DNA of 28,750 nucleotides from BS750m-G62 sp964577175 (GCA_964577175.1 CAZNYC010000045.1:1-28750); one strand, 5' to 3'. Shown: positions 1 to 6,913, counted from the first letter of the stretch. Made by a program: numbers and translations. Notes: generated from the letters alone by a model not told the origin.

Positions 1-164
1 CGTACCCCTTTTTTCAACTTTTTGATCGAAACGCGCGCCGATGCGCGCAAACTTGTCCCGAACTTGCGCCTTTTTTCGCTGCATCGAGGAGGGGCGATAT
101 GAATTAAAAGATAAGCCAGGCAACAGGGAACGGGCAACAGGCGAACGGCGACGACCCCAACAAC

Positions 165-212
165 GGCCACGGCGAGATGCTTCGTCGGCCTGGCGGCCTC
201 CTCAGCATGACA
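165..212 (+). repeat. Half copy of a dispersed repeat (GGCGAGAT..CTTCG..CTCAG..ATGA)
   Basis: The string GGCCACGGCGAGATGCTTCG followed within about 20 nt by CCTCAGCATGACA matches the right arm of the larger inverted element at 27585-27683, which reads GGCCACGGCGAGATTCTTCG and then CCTCAGAATGA. Only one arm is present here. Sequences of this type recur in intergenic DNA of many bacterial genomes; their function is not settled. Confidence 0.6.
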
Positions 213-262
213 GCGCGCGGTTCGTGGCGCCCGGCCGGGCAAGCCGGCCGGGCCACACAGGT

Positions 263-310
263 CATCCCCCTCACCCTGCCCTCTCCCGCCGGGGAAGGGG
301 GGCAAGGGTT
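263..310 (+). repeat. CCCTCACCC-type GC-rich hairpin repeat
   Basis: The stretch CCCCCTCACCCTGCCCTCTC followed by a CCGCCGGGGAAGGGG return arm forms an imperfect hairpin. It resembles the widespread bacterial intergenic repeat that pairs CCCTCTCCC with GGGAGAGGG. A short T run (309-313) follows, so it could also stop transcription on the plus strand, but no gene lies directly upstream within the window. Confidence 0.45.
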
Positions 311-703
311 TTTCTGGGGGCGCCTTCCAGCGCGCCGCGTCAAACCGAGCCGCGAACGTGAGTTCGCGGGTATCCGACGGGGCAGCGCGATCCGGGCGCG
401 CGAGACTCGCGCCGGCACTCGGTCGTACCCCGCTGCTGGCGCAGCAGGGTCGAACGGCACGGGGCGTCGACCTGCGGTCGACGGCTCAACGGGCAAGGAG
501 CGATTCGTCTTGCCGGGGCGGGACGGGGCGTCTACAATCGGCCCGCGCCGCGGGTACGCTGCGCGGCGGGTGCCCCTCGGCTTCGCTCGGGACAGGCTCC
601 GACCCGCCGCGCACAAGTTAGCGTTGTAGTATTAGGTCGGCTGAATGGCCACCCCATAGCGGGTGAGCATGCCACCCGTCGAGTTCACCATCAGGGAACG
701 CCC

Positions 704-1567
704 ATGCAATCGATTCACGTTGTGGAGCGCACGCTGCCGGAGGCGTGGGAGACGGCCGTCCGCCGGTGCTGGGAGGAGGGGGCGCGGTTCCGGACGCAGT
801 ACGACAAGCCGGACGATCCCCCCAGCCGCGACGTGGCCTGTCTCATTCACGTGACGGACCCGCTGGCCGAGCCGCGCATCCACAAGGCGATGCCGGCGGG
901 GCTGGAGGACCTGGAGGTGTACCGGGCGGAGGTGCTGTACGGGGTGCACGATCACTGGATCGCCCCCGAGGAGGGCAAGTGGGAATACACGTACCACGAG
1001 CGGCTGCGGGCCTACCGCGTGCCGGGCGTGGCCGAGCCGATCGACCAGGTGGCCGAGGTCGTCCGAATGTTGCGGGAGGCGCCGCACACCCGCCGGGCCC
1101 AGGCGGTGACGTGGCAGGCGTGGCAGGACCTCGGCATCGGCGACCCGGCGTGCCTCCAGCGGCTGTGGTTCCGGGTGGAGGAGCCGCAGGCCGGCGGCGG
1201 CGAGGCCCGGCTGAACCTGGCGATCCACATCCGGTCGAACGACGCGTTCAAGGCGGCGTTCATGAACATGTACGCGTTCACGGAACTGCAGCGGCAGGTG
1301 GCCGAGGCGGTCGGCGTGCCGCCAGGCGAGTACGTGCACGTGGCGGACAGTTTCCATATCTACGGGTCGTATTTCGAGGAGTTCGAGTCGTTCCTCGGGA
1401 TGCTGGAGGCGCGGCGGGACCGGACGTTCACGTCGTCGTTCGCGGCCCCGATGTTCGCCGACGGCGTGCGGCGGCTCCTGGCCGAGGACGACCTGCCGGA
1501 TGAGAAGCGGCCGGTGTTGGGGCAGCGCCTTGCAGAACTGGAAGCCGGCAGGGAGGAGGAGGGGTGA
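704..1567 (+). CDS. thyA: Thymidylate synthase family protein (archaeal-type ThyA), catalytic Cys present, following His replaced
   Basis: A 287-residue member of the ThyA fold, which methylates dUMP with methylenetetrahydrofolate in the cytosol. Landmarks line up with E. coli ThyA at matching spacing: R130-R131 (phosphate-binding pair from the partner subunit), catalytic C150, R177-S178-x-D180, N188 (equivalent to N177, which selects uracil over cytosine) and H218-x-Y220. The residue after the catalytic Cys is Leu151, where canonical enzymes have His in the PCH motif. Seven extra residues lie between C150 and D180. The N-terminal half, with YTYHERL near 95-101, looks like the short archaeal enzymes and lacks the canonical phosphate-loop Arg region. 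The ATG is preceded by AGGGAA. The stop overlaps the GTG of the kinase gene by 4 nt, implying co-translation. Family membership is firm; that it makes dTMP is inference. Confidence 0.85.
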   Translation: MQSIHVVERTLPEAWETAVRRCWEEGARFRTQYDKPDDPPSRDVACLIHVTDPLAEPRIHKAMPAGLEDLEVYRAEVLYGVHDHWIAPEEGKWEYTYHERLRAYRVPGVAEPIDQVAEVVRMLREAPHTRRAQAVTWQAWQDLGIGDPACLQRLWFRVEEPQAGGGEARLNLAIHIRSNDAFKAAFMNMYAFTELQRQVAEAVGVPPGEYVHVADSFHIYGSYFEEFESFLGMLEARRDRTFTSSFAAPMFADGVRRLLAEDDLPDEKRPVLGQRLAELEAGREEEG

Positions 1568-2064
1568 CCGACCGCAACGGCAACCCGCCCGAACCGCAGG
1601 GGCCCGAGACGAGTAGGCGGCGCGGCGCCCCGCGCCTCGAGACCGACGTGCCGTACACCTCCCCGTTCACGATCATGGGGCGGCTGCGCAGTTTCAAGCA
1701 CGCGGCGATGGGCATCTGGCTGGTGCTGCGGAGCCAGCACAACGCGTGGCTGCACGCCGTGGCGACGGTGCTGGCCCTGGTGCTGGGGGGTATCCTGCAC
1801 GTGGTGAGCCGGCCGCTGGCGCTCGGCGAATGGGCGGACCTCGTGCTGGCGATCGTCCTGGTGTGGGTGGCCGAGACGTTCAACACGGGGCTGGAGGTGA
1901 TGGCGGACGGCCTGGTGCGCGAGCGGCATCCGGTGATCAAGATTGCGAAGGACGTGGCGGCGGCGGCGGTGCTGATGGCGGCCATCGGCGCGGTCGTCGT
2001 GGGGGCGATCCTGTTCATTCCACGGCTGGTCCTCGTGGTCCAGGAGGGGATGCGGGGCTGGTAG
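1564..2064 (+). CDS. dgkA: Prokaryotic diacylglycerol/undecaprenol kinase (DgkA family)
   Basis: An integral membrane lipid kinase of 166 residues that phosphorylates diacylglycerol or undecaprenol with ATP, feeding lipid recycling at the inner membrane. The signature E104-x2-N107-TGL-E111 corresponds to the catalytic and Mg-binding E69, N72 and E76 of E. coli DgkA with identical spacing. It is followed by H122-P and K129-D130, also typical. Three hydrophobic segments lie at about 62-83, 88-103 and 131-153. The first 30 or so residues are a polar extension absent from the 120-residue E. coli enzyme. The GTG start at 1564 overlaps the previous stop (GTGA) and has a strong GGAGGAGGAGG just upstream, which decides the start. 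Which lipid is the substrate cannot be read from the sequence. Confidence 0.9.
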   Translation: MTDRNGNPPEPQGPETSRRRGAPRLETDVPYTSPFTIMGRLRSFKHAAMGIWLVLRSQHNAWLHAVATVLALVLGGILHVVSRPLALGEWADLVLAIVLVWVAETFNTGLEVMADGLVRERHPVIKIAKDVAAAAVLMAAIGAVVVGAILFIPRLVLVVQEGMRGW

Positions 2065-2074
2065 AGCGGCCCGG

Positions 2075-2157
2075 CGCGGTGGGTGTGGAGTACCCACCGC
2101 GCGTTCGCGCGGTATCCCGTCCTGGGCACCCCGCGGTGGGCAAGGCGGCCCGCCGCG
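2075..2157. repeat. Two tandem copies of the GCGGYGGGT/ACCCRCCGC hairpin repeat
   Basis: Copy one pairs CGCGGTGGGT (2075-2084) with ACCCACCGCG (2092-2101) around a 7-nt loop GTGGAGT: a perfect 10-bp stem. Copy two pairs GCGGTGGGC (2133-2141) with GCCCGCCGC (2148-2156), with one G-T pair. The same hairpin recurs at 5737-5815 and 6797-6872, always intergenic and always in pairs. Confidence 0.75.
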
Positions 2158-2160
2158 CTG

Positions 2161-2243
2161 TACGACAACGCTACGAACGGTCGTCGTGGAGCCCTGCGGG
2201 CTGAACAGCAAAGACAGATACGAAGCCTCGTAGCGTTGTCGTA
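2161..2243. repeat. Perfect 16-bp inverted repeat, 83 bp end to end
   Basis: TACGACAACGCTACGA at 2161-2176 is the exact reverse complement of 2228-2243, with 51 nt between the arms. This has the size and shape of a miniature element or a large hairpin. No target-site duplication is obvious at its edges and no transposase is near. The right arm continues into a 17-nt motif (2231-2247) that occurs with one mismatch at 619-635. Confidence 0.7.
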
Positions 2244-2273
2244 TTAGCGTTGCCGTGGCAATCGCTTGCGGCC

Positions 2274-2303
2274 TTGACCTGCCCGGCCGCGTCGCCCTAT
2301 GAT
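2274..2303 (+). promoter_or_regulatory. Sigma70-type promoter upstream of the rhodanese gene
   Basis: TTGACC (2274-2279) and TATGAT (2298-2303) are separated by 18 nt. Transcription would start near 2310, exactly where the palindrome 2311-2337 begins. This gives an untranslated leader of roughly 455 nt before the ATG at 2767. Confidence 0.5.
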
Positions 2304-2766
2304 TCACGAAGCGGGAGGCCGGACGTCCGGCTCCCGCGGAACGTGAAGCCGGCGAGACGACTCGCCGCGATCTTTGAAACGGGGAACGGTTGTCCGTGGC
2401 GGCAGAGGTTTCTGCCCCGCCGACACCGGCGCCCGGCACGTGACCAGGCCATACGCCTGATCGGCCGCGAACAGGCCGCATCGTTCGCGGTTCATAAAGA
2501 CGGACGCAAAGGAAACGCAGGAGACGGCCTCGATGGACGGTTTGAAACCCATCGCCGAACGGACGGAACGCTGCGGTGCCCCGCCGAAGGCGCGGCCCGC
2601 CGGCGCGGCCGTCTGTCCGCCTCCTGCCGACGTCCGTGCGCTCGCCTGAGGCCGCGCGCTGAACCGACCGGCCGCCCGGCCGGTGGTATCTGCGGCGGGG
2701 GGACCATCCCGGCCGCTCCGACGGAGCGGTCGCGCCGCCACACCCCACAGACACGGGAGGTATGTG
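2304..2766 (+). other. Long (about 455-nt) leader of the rhodanese gene, structured 5' end
   Basis: No supportable gene: the open frame through it is arginine-rich with no domain. The leader begins with a near-perfect palindrome (2311-2337, GCGGGAG..CCGGACGTCCGG..CTCCCGC with a single bulged G) and has other GC-rich foldback segments, for example around 2664-2683. I could not match it to a known riboswitch or structured RNA class by eye. It could be a regulatory leader or simply intergenic DNA downstream of a mis-assigned promoter. Confidence 0.4.
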
Positions 2767-3390
2767 ATGGACGCGCCATCCAAGATGAGCCGAATTCTGG
2801 TCCCCTTCGCCTTGCTCGCCGCCCTCGGCCTGCTTGCGGCCGATGCCTATGCCGGGTGCGGGTCCTGCGGCGCAGGGCACGAAGCCCGGGCCGACAAGGC
2901 CGAAGCGACGAAGGCGGAGGCCGAGAAGGCCGGGGAAACCTGCACGGCCGGCACGTGTCCGCCGGCGGCCGAGACGAAGACGTGTCCGGCCGCCAAGACG
3001 GCGAAGGCGTGCCACGCCGGGCATCACAAGCACCAGCAGGCGGCCGCCGCCACCATCGACACGGGCGTGCTGTGCACGCTGATTCGTGCGGACGTACCCG
3101 TCACGATTCTTGACGCCCGCGCCGGCAAGTACGACGACGGCCGCCGAATCCCGGGTGCCGAGGTCGTCCCGCCCGACGCGGACAAGAAGACCCTCGCGCG
3201 CCTGGTGCCCAAGAAGGACAGCCTGGTCGTGACGTACTGCGGCGGCCCGACGTGCCCGCTGAGCCGCCAGTTGGCCGACCGCCTGGCGAAACTCGGCTAC
3301 AAGCACGTGCTCGAGTATCGGCAGGGCATCGCGGGCTGGGCGGAGGCCGGCCACGACGTGCGGAAGGTCGTCACCGCCGCCGCCGAATGA
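2767..3390 (+). CDS. Exported single-domain rhodanese-like protein with Cys-rich linker
   Basis: A 207-residue protein with a signal peptide (hydrophobic 9-26, likely cut after AYA at about 29). A Cys-, Lys- and His-rich low-complexity region follows (31-90, with CGSC, CTAGTC and HAGHHKH). The rhodanese domain spans about 95-205. The active-site loop is YCGGPTCPLSR, with C158 as the expected sulfane-carrying cysteine and a second cysteine at 163; the preceding strand DSLVVTY and the helix LADRLAKLGY are typical. Rhodaneses move sulfur or act as thiol-redox modules; the substrate here is unknown. GGAGG at 2756-2760 sits 6 nt from the ATG, fixing the start. The Cys/His-rich linker could bind metal, which is inference. 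It lies 126 nt before ptsI. Confidence 0.8.
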   Translation: MDAPSKMSRILVPFALLAALGLLAADAYAGCGSCGAGHEARADKAEATKAEAEKAGETCTAGTCPPAAETKTCPAAKTAKACHAGHHKHQQAAAATIDTGVLCTLIRADVPVTILDARAGKYDDGRRIPGAEVVPPDADKKTLARLVPKKDSLVVTYCGGPTCPLSRQLADRLAKLGYKHVLEYRQGIAGWAEAGHDVRKVVTAAAE

Positions 3391-3516
3391 CGGAATCGCC
3401 CGTGTGTGCAAGACGGGAGACGAGAGACCGGGGGCGCCCGCCGAGTGCGGTGGGCGTCCCCTCGGGAGGGGGAGCGATGCGCGGGGGCCCCGTGTCGCAC
3501 AGCGTTGGAGTGTGTG

Positions 3517-5151
3517 ATGTCTGCCCGGATCGACAACGAGACGCGATTCCAGGGTCTGCCGATCAGCCCCGGTGTGACGGTGGCGCGGGTGTGCCTGTTC
3601 CGTCAGGCGCGGCACGAGGCGATTCCGGAGTACACGGTGTCCGGCGAGGCCAAGGAGGAAGAGAAGAAGCGGCTGGACGAGGCCGTCAAGACCGTCCTCG
3701 ACCGGCTCGAGGGGCTCCACGACGTGGTCCAGGAGCGGGTCGGGTCGGCCGAGGCCGAGATCTTCTCGGTCCAGCGGATGATTCTCGATGACCCGTCTCT
3801 GCGCGAGCAACTCGCCGAGGCGATCGACCACGGCCGCAACGCCGAAGTGGCCGTCAAGCAGATCTTCGAGGCGTACGAATCGCGGATGCGCGAACTCGAT
3901 AACGGGTACCAGGCGGAGCGCGCCGGCGACATCGGCGAACTGAAGCGCCGGCTGCTGGGCGAACTCGTCCAGACGACCAGCGCGTTCGCCTGCGAGGCGG
4001 ATCCGCACTGCCAGCGCGGCAAGAAGCGGATCGTCGTCACGGAGGAACTGACGCCCTCGATCGCCCTGGAGATGAACACCGAGGACATCCGGGGCCTCGT
4101 GACGGAGCGGGGGGGCCGGACGTCGCACGCGGCGATCCTGGCCCGGGGCCTCGGCATCCCGGCCGTCAGCGGCATCCCGCACATCCACGACCTGGTGGCC
4201 TGTGGGACGAAGGTGCTCGTCGACGGCGAGAGCGGGGAGGTCGTGGTCTGGCCGTCCGAGCAGACGCTCGCCGGCGTCGAGATGCGGGTCCCCGCCGAGG
4301 TTGAGGAACCGTCGGAGCCGGTCGAGGGGCTCCGGGTGCTGGCGAACCTGAGCATTGCGGAGGAGACCGACATCGCCCGCCGGCACCGGGCCGAGGGGGT
4401 CGGCCTGTACCGGACGGAGATGGAGTTCTTCGCCGCCGACCGCCTGCTGGACGAGGACGAGCAGGCCGAGCGGTACGTGCGGGTCGTCCGGGCGATGGAA
4501 GGGCGGCCGGTGGCGTTCCGGCTGCTGGACCTCGGGGGCGACAAACCCTCGCCGCTGTTCGAGTTCCCGCCGGAGGACAACCCGTCGCTGGGGCTGCGCG
4601 GTCTGCGTTACCTTCTGAAGCATCCCGACCTCTTGACATCGCAGGCCCGCGCGCTGGCCCGCGCGTCGGGCGAGGGGCCCGTCCAGATCATGTACCCCAT
4701 GGTGACGGGAGCGGAGCAGTTCGAGCAGGCGCGCAAGATCGTCGACGAGGCGGTCGGCGAGGTGGATCACGGCCGCATCGAGCACGGGCCGATGTTCGAG
4801 GTGCCCTCGGCCATCCGGGACGCCGACCGCCTGCTGGCCGGCGCCGACTTCGCCTCCGTCGGCTCGAACGACCTCCTCCAGTACCTCTTCGCCGTCGACC
4901 GCAACAACGTACACGTGGCGGAGGATTACGTGCCGGACCAGCCCGCCTTCTGGCAGGCGCTGGAGGACGTGGTGCGTGCGGCCGGGAAGGCCGGCGTGCC
5001 GATTTCCATCTGCGGGGAACTCGCCGCCGACCCGGCCTACGTGCGGCGGCTGATGGATATGGGATTCGAGACCGTGAGCGTGAGCGTGCGGCTCATTCCG
5101 GGCATCCGCCGGGCCGCCCGCGAAGCCCTGTGCCAGAAAGGATCATCATGA
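3517..5151 (+). CDS. ptsI: Phosphoenolpyruvate-protein phosphotransferase, PTS Enzyme I
   Basis: A cytosolic enzyme of 544 residues that takes phosphate from PEP and passes it to HPr. The order of domains is normal: N-terminal PEP-utilising region; the swivelling domain with GGRTSHAAI, where H204 is the phosphorylated histidine; then the PEP-binding TIM barrel with GLYRTE, GLRGLRY, MYPMVT, SVGSNDLLQYLFAVDR and the catalytic-Cys motif ICGELAAD. Its length is slightly below the usual 570. The ATG at 3517 follows GGAG (3507-3510); an in-frame GTG directly before it is a weaker alternative. No HPr, EIIA or permease gene lies in the window, so a regulatory PTS rather than sugar uptake is possible but unproven. 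Its last codons overlap tpx by ATGA. Confidence 0.93.
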   Translation: MSARIDNETRFQGLPISPGVTVARVCLFRQARHEAIPEYTVSGEAKEEEKKRLDEAVKTVLDRLEGLHDVVQERVGSAEAEIFSVQRMILDDPSLREQLAEAIDHGRNAEVAVKQIFEAYESRMRELDNGYQAERAGDIGELKRRLLGELVQTTSAFACEADPHCQRGKKRIVVTEELTPSIALEMNTEDIRGLVTERGGRTSHAAILARGLGIPAVSGIPHIHDLVACGTKVLVDGESGEVVVWPSEQTLAGVEMRVPAEVEEPSEPVEGLRVLANLSIAEETDIARRHRAEGVGLYRTEMEFFAADRLLDEDEQAERYVRVVRAMEGRPVAFRLLDLGGDKPSPLFEFPPEDNPSLGLRGLRYLLKHPDLLTSQARALARASGEGPVQIMYPMVTGAEQFEQARKIVDEAVGEVDHGRIEHGPMFEVPSAIRDADRLLAGADFASVGSNDLLQYLFAVDRNNVHVAEDYVPDQPAFWQALEDVVRAAGKAGVPISICGELAADPAYVRRLMDMGFETVSVSVRLIPGIRRAAREALCQKGSS

Positions 5152-5660
5152 CGGAACACGAAGGCGCTGTGACGTTCAAAGGCAACCCGCTGACACTCGT
5201 CGGCGACCTGCCCGAGGTGGGAGAGCCCGTGCCCGAGGTGACGCTCGTCGGGGGCGACCTGGCGGCGGTGACCGTGGCGTCCTTCCGGGGCAGCCCGCTC
5301 ATCGTGGCGTCGGTGCCGTCGCTCGACACCCCCGTGTGCAGCACCGAGACCCGCCGCTTCAACGAGGAGGCGGGCACGTTGGGGAACGTCCGGGTGCTGA
5401 CGGTCAGCATGGACCTGCCGTTCGCCCAGAAACGGTGGTGCGGGGCGGAGGGCATCGAGCACGTCGTGACCGCGAGCGACCATCGCGACGCGGCGTTCGG
5501 CGAGGCGTACGGGGTGCTCATCCAGGAACTGCGGCTGCTGGCCCGGGCGGTGTTCGTGGTGGATTCCGGGGGCGTGCTCCGCTATAGGCAGTTGGTCGCG
5601 GAGATGACCGGCGAGCCGGACTACGACCTCGTCCTCGCGGCCGCGTGCGATGTGACGTAA
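5148..5660 (+). CDS. tpx: Thiol peroxidase Tpx (atypical 2-Cys peroxiredoxin)
   Basis: A 170-residue peroxiredoxin that reduces hydroperoxides using thioredoxin. The peroxidatic C64 sits in SLDTPVCSTETRRFNE, with the T61-x2-C64 motif. The resolving C98 sits in FAQKRWCGAEGI, matching the E. coli Tpx pair almost exactly in spacing. R133 in LARAVFVVD is the conserved active-site arginine. The length is that of the family. The ATG overlaps the ptsI stop by 4 nt and is preceded by AAAGGA, so the two are probably translated from one message. No functional link between Enzyme I and Tpx is known to me; the pairing may just reflect shared expression. Confidence 0.95.
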   Translation: MTEHEGAVTFKGNPLTLVGDLPEVGEPVPEVTLVGGDLAAVTVASFRGSPLIVASVPSLDTPVCSTETRRFNEEAGTLGNVRVLTVSMDLPFAQKRWCGAEGIEHVVTASDHRDAAFGEAYGVLIQELRLLARAVFVVDSGGVLRYRQLVAEMTGEPDYDLVLAAACDVT

Positions 5661-5736
5661 TCCGCGCGCCCGGGGCACAGCGAGACGCCCGTTTAGCCGC
5701 GATTCGAAGGGGCGCGCGCATTTCGGGCGCATGAAA

Positions 5737-5815
5737 GCGCGGTGGGCCTGGAGCACCCGCCGCGCTTGAAACGGCCTTTAAGGGCTGCGCGGCGGGTTTG
5801 GAGTACCCGCCGCGC
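5737..5815. repeat. Two copies of the GCGGYGGGT/ACCCRCCGC hairpin repeat
   Basis: The first pairs GCGCGGTGGG (5737-5746) with CCCGCCGCGC (5756-5765), with one G-T pair. The second pairs GCGCGGCGGGT (5787-5797) with ACCCGCCGCGC (5805-5815), a perfect 11-bp stem with the 7-nt loop TTGGAGT. They lie between tpx and the flavoprotein gene. Neither is followed by a T run. Confidence 0.75.
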
Positions 5816-5842
5816 TTCCCTCGATGAACCGGAGGTTCCTCC

Positions 5843-6496
5843 ATGACACTCCACGTCCTCGGCATCTCGATGAGTCCGCGGAAGACCAGCAACTCCGACA
5901 TGCTGCTCGCCGAGGCCCTCCACGGGGCCGAGGGCGGCGGCGCCACGACCGAGCACGTCCGTCTGCGCGACCTGAACGTCGCGGCCTGCCGGGCGTGCGC
6001 GGCGTGCGCGAAGACCGGCGAGTGCGTCGTCAAGGACGACTTCCAGGCGGTGCGCGAGAAACTCCTGCGGGCCGACCGGCTCGTCGTGGCCACCCCCGTC
6101 CATTTCATGGGACCGCCCGCCATCGGCAAGGCCCTCATCGACCGGTGCCAGAGCCTGTGGTCGAAGAAGTACCGCCTGAAGGAGCCGCTCTTCCCGGGCG
6201 AGGAACCCGACCGCCGGGCCCTGGTCATCGCCGTCGGCGGGTCGAAGGTGAAGGGGATGTTCGACGGCATCCGGCTCATCATGAAGTACTGGTTGGACGC
6301 GCTTGCCATGGACTACTTTGCGAACCTGTTCGTGCGATGCGTGGACGCCCCCGGCGCCGTCCGCGACGATGCCACCGTCATGGGCGAGGCCTGCCGGCTG
6401 GGCGCCGCCCTGGCCGACGTCGATGCCGTCCTCCCGCCGGAGCCGACGGAGGTGGTCCTCACGGGCCACGACCCCGGCGCCGCCAGCGAGGGGTAG
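5843..6496 (+). CDS. NAD(P)H-dependent FMN reductase / iron-sulfur flavoprotein (Isf-like)
   Basis: A 217-residue flavodoxin-fold protein. The N-terminal strand and phosphate loop read LHVLGISMSPRKTSNSDML, typical of the FMN_red family. A compact cluster C49-x2-C52-x2-C55-x5-C61 follows, matching the 4Fe-4S motif of archaeal and bacterial iron-sulfur flavoproteins. The segment VVATPVHFMGPPAIGKALIDR is the usual second FMN-contact loop. It probably shuttles electrons from ferredoxin or NAD(P)H to small acceptors, possibly for oxygen or peroxide defence; adjacency to tpx is compatible with that but not proof. GGAGG (5831-5835) lies 7 nt upstream of the ATG. The cluster supports an anaerobic or microaerobic lifestyle. 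Confidence 0.85.
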   Translation: MTLHVLGISMSPRKTSNSDMLLAEALHGAEGGGATTEHVRLRDLNVAACRACAACAKTGECVVKDDFQAVREKLLRADRLVVATPVHFMGPPAIGKALIDRCQSLWSKKYRLKEPLFPGEEPDRRALVIAVGGSKVKGMFDGIRLIMKYWLDALAMDYFANLFVRCVDAPGAVRDDATVMGEACRLGAALADVDAVLPPEPTEVVLTGHDPGAASEG

Positions 6497-6544
6497 GGGC
6501 CGACCGCGGCTGGCGTGCCCGCCGTCACCGTCTGCCCCCCGGCT

Positions 6545-6775
6545 TCACCGATTCGCCCACCACCGCACGAGCCGACGGACGAGCACGGCGCCTCCGGCCG
6601 CGCCGAGAAAGAGCAGGCCGCGGTAAACCCACGTTTCCGCCGGGGCGTCGCCGGCCGCCGCCAGGCCGAAGTACAGGTACAGGCCGCCCAGGACCACGAG
6701 CACCGCGATCATCAGCCAGAAGACGATCGCCCATTCCATCCGTGTCGGCGGTTTGCTCGGCGGCCAGAAGACCAT
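6545..6775 (-). CDS. Small two-helix membrane protein, unknown function
   Basis: A 76-residue minus-strand frame from the ATG at 6775, with two hydrophobic spans: EWAIVFWLMIAVLVVLGGLY (about 13-32) and WVYRGLLFLGAAGGAVLV (about 49-66). It ends in the basic tail RRLVRWWANR, suggesting positively charged cytoplasmic ends. Start choice: AGGGAG lies upstream but at a loose spacing; the longer in-frame version includes sequence of the hairpin repeat and is unlikely. I do not recognise a family. The clear membrane pattern argues that it is real. Confidence 0.6.
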   Translation of the reverse strand: MVFWPPSKPPTRMEWAIVFWLMIAVLVVLGGLYLYFGLAAAGDAPAETWVYRGLLFLGAAGGAVLVRRLVRWWANR

Positions 6776-6796
6776 GGCGCTGCACCGCTCCCTGGA

Positions 6797-6872
6797 GCGC
6801 GGCGGGTACGCAGACCGGCCGCGCAAACCCGCAAAGGCGCTTCGATCGCGGTGGGTACGGAGCCCCACCGCG
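6797..6872. repeat. Two copies of the GCGGYGGGT/ACCCRCCGC hairpin repeat
   Basis: The first pairs GCGCGGCGGGT (6797-6807) with ACCGGCCGCGC (6814-6824), one mismatch. The second pairs CGCGGTGGG (6848-6856) with CCCACCGCG (6864-6872), a perfect 9-bp stem with a 7-nt loop. They lie between the small membrane protein and the Nudix gene. Confidence 0.7.
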
Positions 6873-6913
6873 CCGAATGCCGACGCAGTGATGCGTCCCG
6901 GCCCCGGCCACGC

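Larger units (their letters stand above)
1..703. other. Non-coding stretch with dispersed-repeat fragments
   Basis: I find no credible gene here. The open frames are mutually overlapping, arginine- and proline-rich, carry no recognisable domain and lack ribosome binding sites, which is usual for open frames in very GC-rich non-coding DNA. The stretch holds two repeat fragments (listed separately at 165-212 and 263-310) and, at 619-635, a 17-nt motif that recurs with one mismatch at 2231-2247. The window edge prevents saying whether 1-100 is the tail of a gene. Confidence 0.6.
2065..2273. other. Intergenic stretch downstream of dgkA
   Basis: No gene. It contains two consecutive hairpin repeats (2075-2157) and a perfect inverted repeat (2161-2243), both listed separately. 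No U-rich tract follows the hairpins, so a standard Rho-independent terminator is not evident. Confidence 0.6.

Noticed and set aside
2460..2560. Possible cyclic-di-GMP (GEMM) riboswitch suggested by GACGCAAAGG
   Set aside because: Only a short string resembles the GEMM core. The expected second half, tetraloop-receptor and flanking helices could not be found.
1360..4914. Very long minus-strand open frame across thyA, dgkA, the rhodanese and ptsI genes
   Set aside because: It runs antisense to four genes with clear domains, has biased His/Arg/Val composition and no recognisable domain or ribosome site. Long antisense frames are expected at this GC content.
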